Assembly (NCBI RefSeq): GCF_020829595.1
Contig: NZ_JAIVFW010000031.1
Coordinates: 23,854 to 87,853 of the forward strand
Direction: 5' to 3'
Origin: Nostoc sp. CHAB 5844
GTDB lineage: Bacteria; Cyanobacteriota; Cyanobacteriia; Cyanobacteriales; Nostocaceae
Length of the DNA stretch: 64,000 bases
Shown here: positions 18,150-28,068 of the stretch, piece by piece
Layout of the letters: each line of letters opens with the position of its first letter
How positions within the stretch are numbered: the stretch's first letter is position 1
Translations under genes and position numbers: made by a program
The notes under the pieces: generated by a model
The model's database searches: none
Told to the model about the DNA's origin: nothing
Seen by the model: the letters and a program-made list of their open reading frames with translations, nothing else

Positions 18150-18569
18150 CTAAGCTTTTTTTGCTAAAAATTCTTTAACAGTCAGAATCTTAATGCTCCG
18201 CCAGGGGTTTAAGATTAGTAAATCATTGTCCCCAGTAACAATACACTCTGCTTTACCAATTAGAGCTAAGTCCAAATATTTGTTATCTTTTGGGTCGCGG
18301 CATTCATCAATCTGTTTATTCACATCAATAAACTGGGCAGTTTCTGTTAAATTCTCTATTAATTCTTGCCGCATTGGCAAAGAGAGATATCTATCAAATT
18401 TTGGACGATATAAAACATCTTTTAATTCTGAGAAGACAGAACTGGACAATATAATTATACCAATATCTTGAGCGAGATCTAATGCCTGACGTGGCTTGCT
18501 TTGACTAAACAAAAATGCGCTAATCAGCACATTAGTATCAAAAACAAACCTTTGTTTATTCATCATCAT
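18150..18569 (-). CDS. PIN-domain toxin of a toxin-antitoxin pair
   Basis: A 139-residue PIN ribonuclease of the COG1569 type. The acidic metal site is present: Asp11 (FDTNVLIS), Glu48 (SVFSELKDVL), Asp92/Asp95/Asp100 (ECRDPKDNKYLDLAL) and the GDND segment near residue 114. Family members cleave RNA using Mg2+ or Mn2+. Its start lies inside the end of the upstream antitoxin gene (14-nt overlap), the usual arrangement for coupled translation. Confidence 0.9.
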   Translation of the reverse strand: MMMNKQRFVFDTNVLISAFLFSQSKPRQALDLAQDIGIIILSSSVFSELKDVLYRPKFDRYLSLPMRQELIENLTETAQFIDVNKQIDECRDPKDNKYLDLALIGKAECIVTGDNDLLILNPWRSIKILTVKEFLAKKA

Positions 18570-18804
18570 TCAAAATTGATTCTAAAATTTCAGGTGTTAA
18601 TCCTCGCTCTTGTGCTTCTTGACTTGCTTTGTCCATTATGTTTCTGAAGCGTGTAATTGACTCTTGTTTAGGAATTGTAAATTGAGACTGCATAATTGCC
18701 ACAATCTTGAGTTGTAATTGTTGCTTTTCTTCTTCACTGGCATTACGGTATGCCTGTGCTACCTCATAAGGTACTTTGAGAGTAATTTCTTCTTTGGTCA
18801 TCAT
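18556..18804 (-). CDS. Antitoxin partner of the PIN toxin
   Basis: An 82-residue mainly helical protein (KEEITLKVPYEVAQAYRNAS, EEEKQQLQLKIVAIM) with an acidic C-terminal tail LTPEILESILNDDE. It is encoded just before the PIN toxin and overlaps it. I did not identify a named antitoxin fold; the call rests on the size, the tail and the position. Either of two adjacent Met codons can be the start. Confidence 0.8.
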   Translation of the reverse strand: MMTKEEITLKVPYEVAQAYRNASEEEKQQLQLKIVAIMQSQFTIPKQESITRFRNIMDKASQEAQERGLTPEILESILNDDE

Positions 18805-18929
18805 GGCTTATTCACTTCCATAATTTCTCATCTTTAATCATGTTACTCTCTGAGCTAAAAGTTAACATGAGAAAGTCTTTGGTTGAAGAATAGTAAGGTA
18901 ATTTCGATAAAATTAGGATTAATTTATGC

Positions 18930-19628
18930 TCACGTTGTCTCTACAAAAGTCGCACCGAAACGATAACCTTTACCATAAACTGTATGAATCAAAGTAGTTT
19001 CTTTACCTACCTCAATCTTCCGGCGCAACAGGCGAATTAAGGCTGCTATGACGTTGCTACTTGGTTGTTCTTCATCTTGCCAGAGATGTTCCATAATTTG
19101 GGCATGAGTTAGCAACTGTCCTGTGTGTTCCATGAAATATTGCAGCAGTTGGCTTTCTTTTTGCGATAGTTCAATAATCCGTCCTTGACGATATGCTATT
19201 TGGTTATCGCAATCAAGTTCTAAATCAGCAACAACTAGTCTTCCTGGTGTAATTTCATAAATTTGGGAACCACCACGACGCAATAAAGCCCGGACTCGTG
19301 CTAACAACTCCCGTAATTCAAAAGGTTTGACTAAATAATCATCTGCACCAGCGTCTAAACCTTGCACGCGATCGTCTAAAGTATCTTTGGCTGTCAGAAA
19401 CAGCACAGGTATATTTTTGCCTTGTCGTCGCAATTCTTGGCAAATCTCCAACCCAGTTTTTCCTGGTAACATCCAATCTAAAATCAGTAAGTCATAATTA
19501 CTGGCTGTCGCCAGTTGACTACCATTCGTGCCATCATAAGCCGCATCTACGGTGTAACCTTCACGAGTTAACACGCGACTTAAGGGGTTAGTTAATTCTA
19601 CTTCATCGTCAACTAATAAAATTCTCAT
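18930..19628 (-). CDS. rppA: OmpR-family response regulator, RppA-like
   Basis: A 232-residue regulator starting at the ATG at 19628 (MRILLVDDEVEL); 11 extra upstream codons are not family-like. The receiver has the acidic pocket DDE, phospho-acceptor Asp51 in LLILDWMLPG, T in LFLTAKD and K in LVKPFELRELL. The C-terminal winged helix is intact (LSQKESQLLQYFMEHTGQLL, ALIRLLRRKIE, TVYGKGYRF). The sequence closely matches my memory of cyanobacterial RppA, a redox-related regulator of photosynthesis genes. Its usual kinase partner RppB is not next to it. It is divergent from hisG. Confidence 0.88.
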   Translation of the reverse strand: MRILLVDDEVELTNPLSRVLTREGYTVDAAYDGTNGSQLATASNYDLLILDWMLPGKTGLEICQELRRQGKNIPVLFLTAKDTLDDRVQGLDAGADDYLVKPFELRELLARVRALLRRGGSQIYEITPGRLVVADLELDCDNQIAYRQGRIIELSQKESQLLQYFMEHTGQLLTHAQIMEHLWQDEEQPSSNVIAALIRLLRRKIEVGKETTLIHTVYGKGYRFGATFVETT

Positions 19629-19703
19629 GCTGCTTATGGTAAGCAATCGAGATATTCTCAATAATAAATGACTGCCAACACGCTAAGGATATCAAGAAAA
19701 AGA

Positions 19704-20348
19704 ATGTTGACTGTTGCACTACCGAAAGGGGAACTACTAAAAAATAGCATCCGCCTGCTGCAATCTGTAGGATTAGATTTTAGTGCTTTTTTAGATTCTG
19801 GAAATCGCCAACTTCAGATTCTTGATGCTAATGGACAAGCTAAAGGTTTGTTGGTACGCGCACAGGACGTGCCTGTTTATGTAGAATATGGTCAGGCACA
19901 GTTGGGCATTGTTGGTTATGATGTGCTAAGAGAGAAACAGCCACAAGTAGCCCATTTGGTTGATTTGCAGTTTGGCTATTGTCGAATGTCGGTGGCCGTT
20001 AAAGCATCAAGTCCTTACAAATCACCTTTAGATTTCCCACCGCACAGTCGAGTTGCTTCTAAGTATGTGAATTGTGCGCGTGAATATTTTCAAAGTCTAG
20101 ATTTACCAATAGAAATAGTGCCATTGTCGGGTTCTGTGGAACTTGGCCCGATTACAGGAATGTCAGAAGCAATTGTAGACTTGGTTTCTACAGGGCGGAC
20201 TTTACGCGAAAATGGCTTGATTGAGCTTGAGACTTTATATCACAGCACAGCACGGTTGATTGCCCATCCTTTAAGTTATCGAATCAATACAGGTAATCTG
20301 TGCGAGTTGAGTGCCAAGTTGCGAGAAGCGGCTTTGGTAGCGGTTTAA
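19704..20348 (+). CDS. hisG: ATP phosphoribosyltransferase, short form
   Basis: HisG catalyses the first step of histidine synthesis, joining ATP and PRPP. This is the ~214-residue short form, which needs the HisZ regulatory subunit (not in this window). Landmarks: [48 protein letters not shown] and [20 protein letters not shown] with [12 protein letters not shown], the PRPP-binding part. I chose the ATG at 19704 because the family starts at MLTVALPKG; an ATG 12 codons upstream is possible. Confidence 0.95.
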   Translation: MLTVALPKGELLKNSIRLLQSVGLDFSAFLDSGNRQLQILDANGQAKGLLVRAQDVPVYVEYGQAQLGIVGYDVLREKQPQVAHLVDLQFGYCRMSVAVKASSPYKSPLDFPPHSRVASKYVNCAREYFQSLDLPIEIVPLSGSVELGPITGMSEAIVDLVSTGRTLRENGLIELETLYHSTARLIAHPLSYRINTGNLCELSAKLREAALVAV

Positions 20349-20418
20349 TAAGGAGTAGTGAGTGGGGTGTTTTTCCCTACTCTCTCATCTACAGCAGTTT
20401 CGATATTCGTGAAATACT

Positions 20419-20446
20419 GTAGAGACGTTACATGTAACGTCTCTAC
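20419..20446. repeat. Perfect 28-bp palindrome
   Basis: GTAGAGACGTTACA is followed directly by its reverse complement TGTAACGTCTCTAC. It belongs to a palindromic family with relatives at 11721, 37820, 45894, 51440 and 54668. Its position 68 bp after hisG would let it act as a transcript-end hairpin, but there is no T-run. The remaining DNA from 20349 to 20696 shows one HIP1 site and otherwise no feature. Confidence 0.8.
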
Positions 20447-20696
20447 ATGGTTTTTGGTTTTACACTTGTACCTCATATACCCAAAATATGCTGTATTTTG
20501 TCTACACTAAAATTATGCCCAATGTTGAGGTGTAGGGCGATCGCTTTCTCTGTTGCAAACTAAAAATCTAAAAAAACTTCTCTGAAAAGTCAGAGTTAGC
20601 TAAATTATTAATTAAAGTAAAAAAACATTAATTAAAAAATCACATATTCAAAACTTTTAATCAAACCTTTTTTCTGAGTTTTTCATAACATACTTA

Positions 20697-22964
20697 ATGC
20701 ATACTGAATCACATAATCACGAACAGGCGAGACTAGAAGCTCTGCGCCAATATCAGATTCTAGACACTGAACCAGAACAAGCCTACGACAATCTTGCCCG
20801 ATTAGCGGCTTTTATTTGTGGCACTTCCATTGCTTTGGTCAATTTTATTGATGAAGACCGTCAGTGGTTCAAAGCCAAACTTGGTATAAATGTGCCAGAA
20901 GTGCCTCGAACTTTTGGGTTGTCTTATCTCTGCCTCGAACGCAAGAATATTGTGGTTATCAAGGATGCGCTGGAACACGAACAATATGCCGCAAATCCCG
21001 CAGTTACAGGTTATCCTTATGTGCGGTTTTATGCAGGTGTACCTTTGGTTTCTCCAGATGGACAGATATTAGGCACTCTCTGTGCAATTGACCCAGCACC
21101 ACGAGAACTTAACCAACAACAAATAGAGGCACTTTTGGCGTTAGGTCGTCAAGTAATTAGTCAGTTAGAACTGAGGCGGCATTTAGCAGAAAAACAGCGA
21201 ACTGAGGCGTTTTTGCGTGAGAGTGACCAACGACTGAAGTTAGCTTTGCAGGCGGCTAAACTAGGTTCTTGGCAACTCGACATCAAAACAGGAGAGTTGT
21301 CTACCTCCAGCCAGTGCCATATCAACTTTGGTTTGCCGCCAGAAGTTGAGTTTACCTATAATAAGCTGTTGGAATGCATTCATCCTGACGATCGCTCTTA
21401 TATGCAAGAGTGTGTCAGACAAGCAATCGAAAATCACGGCGATTATGAAGCAGAATATCGCTGTATTTGGCCTGATAATAGTACTCACTGGGTGTTAGCA
21501 CGGGGTACTGTCATCTACAATGCTGATAATGCGCCAATTCGGATGATTGGTGTCACACTTGATGTCACTGACCGCAAGCAAGCAGAAGAAGAACTAAAAC
21601 GGCAAAACTTGCGATCGCAATTATTTGCCGAAATCACCTTAAAAATTCGAGAATCCTTACAATTAGAAGACATTCTTCAAACCACAGTTCAAGAAGTCCA
21701 AAAACTTCTGCACGCTGACCGAGTCATAATTTTTCGACTTTGGCCTGATGGTTCAGGAACAGTCGTCAAAGAAGCAGTTTTACCAGGTTGGCCTATAGTT
21801 TTAGGACAAAACCTTCTTGACCCTTGTTTCCGAGAAGAATATATAGAAAAATATCGTCAAGGACGCATCAGCGCAATTTTAGACATTGAAAAAGCTAATA
21901 TCCAAGACTGTCATCGAGAATTTCTGCGACAGTTTGGTGTCAAGGCTAACCTCGTAGTCCCAATTCTGATTCGAGATGGGATTTGGGGGTTATTAGTGGC
22001 TCATCAATGCGCTCACCCCCGTCATTGGAACAACTTTGAAACGCAATTACTGCTCCAGTTAGCTAACCAAATTGGCATAGCCCTATCCCAAGCACAACTT
22101 TTAGAACAAGAAACTCGCCATGTTCAAGAACTAGCACGTTCTAATTCGGAATTAGAACAGTTCGCCTATGTAGCTTCCCATGATTTGCAAGAGCCGTTGC
22201 GGATGGTGACAAGTTATTTACAGCTACTAGAGCGGAAATACGGCAGCCAACTAGATTCTACTGCGGATCAATTTATCAGCTACGCCGTAGATGGGGCGCG
22301 ACGGATGCAGAACCTGATCAACGATTTGTTAAATTATTCACGGGTGACTACACGCGGACAACCCTTTGTCCAAGTTGATTGTGCAGATATTTTAGCGCAG
22401 GCGATCGCTAACCTCAAATTTGCTATAGAAGATAGTGGCGCAGTCATTACTTATGACTCTCTACCTGTAATCCAAGCTGATCCTACACAACTGACACAAG
22501 TATTTCAAAACCTCATCGGTAACGCCATCAAATTCCGTGGAAAACTACCACCACGCATTCATATTGGCGCAGTCAGAAGCGATGAGGCAGGGGAGCAGGG
22601 GAGTAGGGGAGCAGGGGAGCAGGGGAGCAGGGGAGCAGGGGAGCAGGGGAGCAGGGGAAGAACATCTTACTCAGCACTCAGCACTCAGCACTCAGCACTC
22701 AGCACTCAGCACTCAGCACTCAGCACTTCCCCCGAATGGTTGTTCTCGATACGCGATAATGGAATTGGCTTAGAAGCACAGTATGCTGAACGGATTTTTG
22801 TAATTTTTCAGCGCTTACATGGTAGAAGTAAGTATCCAGGTACTGGTATTGGTTTAGCAATTTGTAAGAAAATTATAGAACGCCACGGCGGACGTGTCTG
22901 GGTTGAGTCAGAACCGAGTCACGGCTCGATCTTCTACTTCACAATTCCAGATGAAGCAGGTTAA
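20697..22964 (+). CDS. Sensor histidine kinase GAF-PAS-GAF-HisKA-HATPase
   Basis: A 755-residue soluble sensor kinase. Order: GAF (about 20-165), PAS with PAC (about 175-300), second GAF (about 310-465), HisKA with phospho-acceptor His495 in SHDLQEPLR, and ATPase (N-box [29 protein letters not shown]). The DLQEPL H-box is of the phytochrome/Cph1 kinase type. The second GAF has Cys405 in [20 protein letters not shown], the place where cyanobacteriochrome GAFs attach bilin, so light sensing is possible but unproven. About 50 residues between the N-box and G1 box come from simple repeats (22580-22732). It starts a three-gene unit; the next gene is closely spaced. Confidence 0.92.
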   Translation: MHTESHNHEQARLEALRQYQILDTEPEQAYDNLARLAAFICGTSIALVNFIDEDRQWFKAKLGINVPEVPRTFGLSYLCLERKNIVVIKDALEHEQYAANPAVTGYPYVRFYAGVPLVSPDGQILGTLCAIDPAPRELNQQQIEALLALGRQVISQLELRRHLAEKQRTEAFLRESDQRLKLALQAAKLGSWQLDIKTGELSTSSQCHINFGLPPEVEFTYNKLLECIHPDDRSYMQECVRQAIENHGDYEAEYRCIWPDNSTHWVLARGTVIYNADNAPIRMIGVTLDVTDRKQAEEELKRQNLRSQLFAEITLKIRESLQLEDILQTTVQEVQKLLHADRVIIFRLWPDGSGTVVKEAVLPGWPIVLGQNLLDPCFREEYIEKYRQGRISAILDIEKANIQDCHREFLRQFGVKANLVVPILIRDGIWGLLVAHQCAHPRHWNNFETQLLLQLANQIGIALSQAQLLEQETRHVQELARSNSELEQFAYVASHDLQEPLRMVTSYLQLLERKYGSQLDSTADQFISYAVDGARRMQNLINDLLNYSRVTTRGQPFVQVDCADILAQAIANLKFAIEDSGAVITYDSLPVIQADPTQLTQVFQNLIGNAIKFRGKLPPRIHIGAVRSDEAGEQGSRGAGEQGSRGAGEQGSRGRTSYSALSTQHSALSTQHSALSTSPEWLFSIRDNGIGLEAQYAERIFVIFQRLHGRSKYPGTGIGLAICKKIIERHGGRVWVESEPSHGSIFYFTIPDEAG
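22580..22732. repeat. In-frame tandem repeats inside the sensor kinase gene
   Basis: GGGGAGCAGGGGAGCA-type units (22588-22657) and then CTCAGCACTCAGCACTCAGC units (22678-22727) sit inside the ATPase domain coding region, keep the frame and encode GEQGSRGA and QHSALST repeats. The same words occur between genes elsewhere in the window. Confidence 0.9.
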
Positions 22965-22990
22965 CTATCGTGATTAATATAGCAAATATT

Positions 22991-23416
22991 ATGCCAATTG
23001 AGGTTTTGTTAGTAGAAGATAATCCTGGTGATGCTGAACTCACACGCATCGCTCTACAAGATAGCAAAATCTCAATTAATCTCAATGTTGTGGAAGATGG
23101 CGTAGAAGCAATGGCATTTTTACGCAAACAAGAGAGTTATGCCAGAAAACCTCATCCTGATATTGTATTGTTAGATTTAAACTTACCGAGAAAAGATGGA
23201 CGGGAGGTACTGTCAGAAATTAAATCTGACAACAATCTCAAAAGAATTCCTGTCGTTGTTCTAACAACTTCTCAGTCGGAAGAAGATATTCTCAAAGCCT
23301 ATAACTTGGCTGCCAATTGCTATATTACTAAGCCCGTTGATTTTGATCAATTCGTTAAAATTGTACAATCCATAGAAAATTTCTGGTTTGCGATCGTAAA
23401 ACTGCCACCGGAGTAA
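22991..23416 (+). CDS. Rcp1-like single-domain response regulator
   Basis: A 141-residue receiver with no output domain. I begin at ATG 22991 ([18 protein letters not shown]); a GTG 7 codons earlier is possible. The active site is complete: ED pocket, Asp62 in IVLLDLNLPRKDG, T in VLTTSQSEED and K in YITKPVDF. NPGDAELT and LPRKDGREVL are typical of Rcp1, the phosphate acceptor of cyanobacterial phytochromes. It is placed between two kinases with short gaps on both sides, which makes it the likely intermediate of a phosphorelay. Confidence 0.93.
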   Translation: MPIEVLLVEDNPGDAELTRIALQDSKISINLNVVEDGVEAMAFLRKQESYARKPHPDIVLLDLNLPRKDGREVLSEIKSDNNLKRIPVVVLTTSQSEEDILKAYNLAANCYITKPVDFDQFVKIVQSIENFWFAIVKLPPE

Positions 23417-23421
23417 GGGAC

Positions 23422-25710
23422 ATGGCAGGAGAACTAATTAAAGTTTTATTAGTAGAAGATAACCCTGGTGATGTTTTTCTCTTACAGGAGTTATTAAAGG
23501 AAGTAAATAGCGCGAAGGTAGAGTTGCGTCCAGTTGAGCGATTGTCGGAAGCACTCAATTTGTTAGCTCATGATAATTTTGATTTGATGTTGTTAGACTT
23601 ATCTCTACCTGATAGTCAAGGTATTGACACCTTTATTAGTGCTACCCGCCAAGCAAAAGCTACTCCAATTATTGTGCTAACAGGTTTAGATGATGAAAAT
23701 CTAGCACTACGCGCCGTGCAAGAAGGAGCGCAAGATTATTTAGTCAAAGGACAAGTAACTGGCGACTTGCTAGTACGTTCTATGCGCTATGCTATTGAAC
23801 GTCAGCGCATTGAGGATGCACTGCGCCAAAGCGAGGAACGATTTCGAGTAGCACTGAAAAATTCACCAATTTTTGTTTTCAATCAAGATAGAGATTTACG
23901 TTACACCTGGATTTATAACTCTATTTCTGGGTGGACGACGGAAGATATGTTGAGCAAACATGACTTAGAACTGCTCCCTCTTGAAGATGCTCAAAATCTT
24001 ACCGCAATTAAAAATACTGTACTGACTACAGGTATAGGTGCAAGAGCAGAAGTATCACTAAATACGCCCCAAGGCATTCGCTATTATGATTTAACCGTCG
24101 AGCCGTTACGGAATGAGTCGCAAGATATCTTGGGCATAACTTGCGCTAGTATCGATATTAGCGAACGGCAAGCCGCGCTGCGCGATCGCAAACAAGCTGA
24201 AGAAAAAATCCGCGAACAAGCAGCATTATTAGACATCACTACTGACGCTATTTTTGTGCGTGATTTAGAAAACAAAATTCTTTTTTGGAACAAAGGTGCA
24301 GAAAATCTTTACGGCTGGCAAGTACAAGAGGCTTGGGGCAGAAATGTCAGTGAGTTGTTATTTGATGAATCTCCCCCAGAATTTGAAGCAGCTTGGTTAA
24401 ACGTCATCAGCAAAGGTAAGTGGCAAGGGGAGTTAACAAAACGCACTAAAACTGGTAAAGAAGTATTAGTTGCCAGTCGCTGGAGTTTGGTCTGCGATCC
24501 TCAAGGAAGACCCAAATCAATCCTGAGCGTTGATACAGACATTACTGAAAAAAAACGCTTAGAAGCGCAACTATTCCGCGCCCAACGCATGGAAAGTATC
24601 GGGACTTTAGCCAGTGGTATCGCTCACGACCTCAACAATATCCTGACACCGATTTTAGCTGGAGCGCAACTACTACCGCTAAAATTCCCCGATGCTGATG
24701 AGCGAACGCAGCATCTGTTAGAAATCTTAGAAATTAATGCTAAACGAGGAGCGGACTTAGTTAAACAGGTGTTATCGTTTGCACGAGGTGTCGAAGGTCA
24801 GCGGATAAATTTACAACCCAGACATTTAATCGTGGAAGTCGCCAAGATTTTAAAAGAGACGCTACCCAAATCGATTGATGTTCGTCTGGACTTATCATAT
24901 GTGTTATGGATGGTTTCTGGAGATAGTACCCAACTCCATCAAGTCCTGATGAATCTCTGCGTTAACGCCCGTGATGCTATGCCTAATGGTGGTACTTTAA
25001 CTATTACCGCTGAAAATTTATTGATTGATGAAAATTACGCTCGGATGAACTTAGATGCCAAAGTAGGCCCTTACATAGTGATTAGTGTCTGCGATACAGG
25101 GATTGGCATTCCAGAAGAAATTTTAGATAGAATTTTTGAGCCATTTTTCACTACTAAAGCGGTAGGACAAGGTACAGGTTTAGGGCTTTCCACGGTTCTA
25201 GGAATTCTGAAAAGTCACGGTGGCTTTGTGAGTGTACAAAGCCAAGTAGGAAATGGTACTTGCTTTAAGGTTTTCTTGCCAGCTGTCGGGGAACAGGAAA
25301 CCTTTAGCCAAGAAGAAGTTACACTGCAAAAAGGTCATGGAGAATTAATTCTGATAGTGGATGATGAACCCTCAATTCAGGAAATTACGAGAACATCGCT
25401 AGAAACTCATCATTACGAAACTTTAATTGCTAGTGATGGCATTGAGGCGATCGCACAATACGCCAAAAATGCCAATAAAATTAGTGTTGTACTCATGGAT
25501 ATTATGTTGCCTTCGTTAGATGGCATAACTGCTATCCGTACCTTGCAAAAAATCAACCCCCAAGTCAAAATTATTGCTACCAGCGGACTGATGCCTAAAG
25601 ATAAACTGGCAGAAATTATGAAAATTGGTGTCAAGAAATTTTTATCTAAACCCTATACTGTCAATGAATTATTACTCAGCTTACAAGATATTCTCAACGA
25701 AGTTCATTAA
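23422..25710 (+). CDS. Hybrid sensor kinase REC-PAS-PAS-HisKA-HATPase-REC
   Basis: A 762-residue protein with a receiver at each end. N-terminal [17 protein letters not shown], phospho-Asp in [12 protein letters not shown] in YLVKGQ. Two PAS domains follow (about 135-250 and 265-385). His[22 protein letters not shown]. ATPase: [34 protein letters not shown]-terminal [33 protein letters not shown]. There are no membrane helices. It begins 5 nt after the response regulator stop. The N-terminal receiver could accept phosphate from the first kinase and control this one; that order is inference. Confidence 0.93.
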   Translation: MAGELIKVLLVEDNPGDVFLLQELLKEVNSAKVELRPVERLSEALNLLAHDNFDLMLLDLSLPDSQGIDTFISATRQAKATPIIVLTGLDDENLALRAVQEGAQDYLVKGQVTGDLLVRSMRYAIERQRIEDALRQSEERFRVALKNSPIFVFNQDRDLRYTWIYNSISGWTTEDMLSKHDLELLPLEDAQNLTAIKNTVLTTGIGARAEVSLNTPQGIRYYDLTVEPLRNESQDILGITCASIDISERQAALRDRKQAEEKIREQAALLDITTDAIFVRDLENKILFWNKGAENLYGWQVQEAWGRNVSELLFDESPPEFEAAWLNVISKGKWQGELTKRTKTGKEVLVASRWSLVCDPQGRPKSILSVDTDITEKKRLEAQLFRAQRMESIGTLASGIAHDLNNILTPILAGAQLLPLKFPDADERTQHLLEILEINAKRGADLVKQVLSFARGVEGQRINLQPRHLIVEVAKILKETLPKSIDVRLDLSYVLWMVSGDSTQLHQVLMNLCVNARDAMPNGGTLTITAENLLIDENYARMNLDAKVGPYIVISVCDTGIGIPEEILDRIFEPFFTTKAVGQGTGLGLSTVLGILKSHGGFVSVQSQVGNGTCFKVFLPAVGEQETFSQEEVTLQKGHGELILIVDDEPSIQEITRTSLETHHYETLIASDGIEAIAQYAKNANKISVVLMDIMLPSLDGITAIRTLQKINPQVKIIATSGLMPKDKLAEIMKIGVKKFLSKPYTVNELLLSLQDILNEVH

Positions 25711-25879
25711 TTATTTGTATAGCATCTCATATCAAGTCCGGCTAATTAGTTATAATTCCCGAATCTATGCAGAGAACCCAAAAACCCTTCCCCTCTGCTC
25801 CCCTGCCCCTCTGCACCTGAAGCTGCCTTAATGATAGTCTTTCACCGGACATGATATCAAGAGGACTCAACGAAAAATT
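25711..25879. other. Intergenic, low-complexity
   Basis: A CTGCTCCCCTGCCCCTCTGC run (25795-25816), akin to that at 11840. No gene seen. Confidence 0.5.
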
Positions 25880-26019
25880 TATAGCAGTTCTCGTTTGCAT
25901 GAAATAGATTTTTTCACCTCACCCCCAACCCCTCTCCTTGGTAAGGAGAGGGGAGTGTTTGCGTTAGCAAATACGGGGTGAGGTGACGACTGTATTGCAT
26001 TGAAGTGAGAACCGCTATA
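25880..26019. repeat. MITE-like element with long imperfect inverted ends
   Basis: TATAGCAGTTCTC (25880-25892) matches the reverse complement of GAGAACCGCTATA (26007-26019) with one mismatch. An inner pair CACCTCACCCC (25915-25925) and GGGGTGAGGTG (25975-25985) is perfect. Between them lies an internal hairpin CCCCTCTCCTT…AAGGAGAGGGG. It encodes nothing. I cannot define a target duplication. Confidence 0.6.
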
Positions 26020-26079
26020 TTCCAGTCCACTTGAGTGGACTTTTGCTATTAGCCTAGAACTTTAGTTCTAAGTGGAATA
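26020..26079. repeat. Inverted-repeat unit next to the MITE-like element
   Basis: ATTCCA and TGGAAT bound a ~60-bp unit with two small hairpins, GTCCACTTGAGTGGAC (26025-26040) and AGAACTTTAGTTCT (26057-26070). I recall similar units from other Nostocales intergenic regions; the copy number here is one. Confidence 0.55.
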
Positions 26080-26130
26080 TGGTTTCAACATGAAATTTTC
26101 GACTTGTGTGTACACCGCAGCCTGCGCCAG

Positions 26131-27201
26131 TTATGGTACTGTTTCTGTCTCAGATTCTCTAATTTGTATGGGTACGGCATTAAGCTTCTTTGCAGATGCA
26201 TCTAACACTTGTGGCTGCTGTGTAGCAGTTTGTTCCAGAATATTTAGCGTTTGGTTTTTTCTACCTAAGGTATCGCGCTGATTGATGAGATAGATGCTGA
26301 TCAATGTCAGGCAAACTCCTATCCACTGCAACGGACTGAGAATTTCCGAGAGGAAGAGGTTACCAAAGAGTAAGGCAAATATTGGTGTGAGGAAGGTTAA
26401 GGAACTGAGACTAGTCAGACTACCACTAGAAGCAAAATAGAAAAATAAACCGTAAGCGATCGCACTACCAAATACTGTGGCATATCCCAAGGCCAGCCAA
26501 TCAGATGCCACAATATTCTGCCATTGCTGAGATTCTGTAAACGCGGAAACTCCCCATAATGGCAAACCACCGATAATCATGTGCCATCCGGTGGCACTTA
26601 CAGGGTCAGCATACCGCGTTACAAATCTAATCAATACTGTTCCTACTGCCATCGACAGCGCCGCTAACAGCATTAACCATTCACCACTGGCAAATAAATC
26701 TTGCCAATTACCTATTGTGATATTTCCTTGTGTACCCAGCCAATGAAAAATCAATTCATCTGGTAAGCCAATTAAGCTAATACCCGTAACTCCTAAACCC
26801 AGTCCTAACCATCCCCAAAAACCAATGTGTTCTTGAAATAGCCACAGCGATAGTAAAGCCACTACTAAGGGTTGCGAGTCAATCATCACTGATCCCAATC
26901 CTGCACTGGTTCTGACTAATCCCTCAGCTAAAAAGCCTTGGAATAACGTCCCATCTACAAAGGCAAACAAGCTAATCCATAACCATGCCTTCCAACCCTG
27001 TGGCTGGGGTCTACCCATTAGTGCGGCTGCAACCAAAATTAATACTCCGGCTGGCAACAAGCGCACACCCGCCATGAATAGTGGTGTGGTGTGGGGTATA
27101 ACTCCTTTCATGGCGACCATTGCTGTCCCCCATAGGAAAAAGGGAGCAATTAACAACAGGGGAGCGAAGGTTAGTCGAAATGCACTGAGTTTCAGTTGCA
27201 T
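26131..27201 (-). CDS. EamA/DMT-family transporter
   Basis: A 356-residue inner-membrane protein with ten predicted helices in two EamA repeats (about 15-145 and 165-305). Typical features: FLWGTAMVAMKGVIP in helix 1, FMAGVRLLPAGVLIL, GLVRTSAGLGSVMIDSQPLVVALLSLW closing repeat 1, and SSLTFLTPIFALLFGNLFLSE closing repeat 2. A hydrophilic tail of ~50 residues (QTLNILEQTATQQPQ…) follows the last helix. The family exports metabolites and amino acids; the substrate cannot be read from sequence. Confidence 0.92.
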   Translation of the reverse strand: MQLKLSAFRLTFAPLLLIAPFFLWGTAMVAMKGVIPHTTPLFMAGVRLLPAGVLILVAAALMGRPQPQGWKAWLWISLFAFVDGTLFQGFLAEGLVRTSAGLGSVMIDSQPLVVALLSLWLFQEHIGFWGWLGLGLGVTGISLIGLPDELIFHWLGTQGNITIGNWQDLFASGEWLMLLAALSMAVGTVLIRFVTRYADPVSATGWHMIIGGLPLWGVSAFTESQQWQNIVASDWLALGYATVFGSAIAYGLFFYFASSGSLTSLSSLTFLTPIFALLFGNLFLSEILSPLQWIGVCLTLISIYLINQRDTLGRKNQTLNILEQTATQQPQVLDASAKKLNAVPIQIRESETETVP

Positions 27202-27417
27202 GAGTTTGCTGAGACCTTTAATTTCACAAGAGCAGAGATTGCTTTAACCAATTCTACCGAATTGTGACTTTTTGTGAAGGAAATAATCCTGATAGGACTT
27301 ACGCACAAAGGTTATCTGTTGAGACTGGATGTGTGGGGGGTGTAAGGGTTTTGCTCACTTAAACCTCAGACCCGCCTAAATCCTTGATTTTTCGTCTCAC
27401 TGCCTAAGTTCTGACTT

Positions 27418-27570
27418 AACGTGAGTTCGACGGATGAAAAACCCCTCTCGAAACCTCTCCCCTGCAAGGAGAGAGGCTTCAAAAACATACTTTTTCGTTA
27501 ATAACCAAGAATTTTAAAGCCCCTCTCCGCCTCGGAGAGGGGTTGGGGAGAGGTTCATCGAACTCACGTT
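27418..27570. mobile_element. 153-bp MITE with 13-bp perfect ends and a GACTT target duplication
   Basis: The left end AACGTGAGTTCGA (27418-27430) and right end TCGAACTCACGTT (27558-27570) are exact reverse complements. Flanking copies of GACTT stand at 27413-27417 and 27571-27575. Inside are CCCCTCTC/GAGAGGGG hairpin arms and no coding frame. This is a non-autonomous transposable element; the enzyme that moves it is not in the window. Outside it, the 27202-27698 gap also contains GTGCTGAGTGTGGAGTGCTG-type repeats (27632-27660). Confidence 0.75.
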
Positions 27571-27698
27571 GACTTATTTGAATTTACGTCTGACATTGAA
27601 AAATTAAAGATTCGTTATGTATGGCAAAGTGCTGAGTGTGGAGTGCTGGGTGTTGAGTGTTTTTCCACTCCCTACTCGCCACCCATCTCAATTTTGGC

Positions 27699-27884
27699 TT
27701 ACTCTTTCGGTTTACCTTTGGATTTGTGAGAGCCAAAGCTATAAACCATTGCTATTTTTACGAGGTCGAAATAAGCAGGATGATTTTCTTTATTGACAAT
27801 TGCTAAAGATATCGAGCCTGCAACTAAGATTACCAAAATTGGTGAGAGTGTTTCACCTTTGATGCCATTGTTGTTATCTGACAT
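27699..27884 (-). CDS. Small single-helix membrane protein
   Basis: A 61-residue protein with one hydrophobic helix (LSPILVILVAGSISLAIV) and a basic tail SFGSHKSKGKPKE. A good ribosome site AGGAGATC precedes the ATG at 27884. No family recognised; translation looks real because of the ribosome site and helix. Confidence 0.6.
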   Translation of the reverse strand: MSDNNNGIKGETLSPILVILVAGSISLAIVNKENHPAYFDLVKIAMVYSFGSHKSKGKPKE

Positions 27885-27923
27885 AAATATGATCTCCTGT
27901 AATGTGAAGCCTTTGGCTAAATA

Positions 27924-27962
27924 AGCAAGTCAAAAGTTAAAAGTCAAAAGTCAAAAGAATAA
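27924..27962. repeat. AAAAGTCAAAAGTC short tandem repeat
   Basis: Tandem copies of (T)CAAAAGT(T/C) stand between two small membrane protein genes. The word recurs near 43262, 43540 and 58357. No gene in this gap. Confidence 0.6.
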
Positions 27963-28068
27963 AACCCAATAGCAGTAAGGTATTTAGCTACGTGGGTTGT
28001 GCAAATTAAATGTGGAACAACTTGGAAATAAGCCAAAGGCAATATGTGAACAGCACCGTAAATTTGAA

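Noticed and set aside
22588..22730. CRISPR-like array
   Set aside because: The repeats are contiguous short units without spacers and lie in a coding frame.
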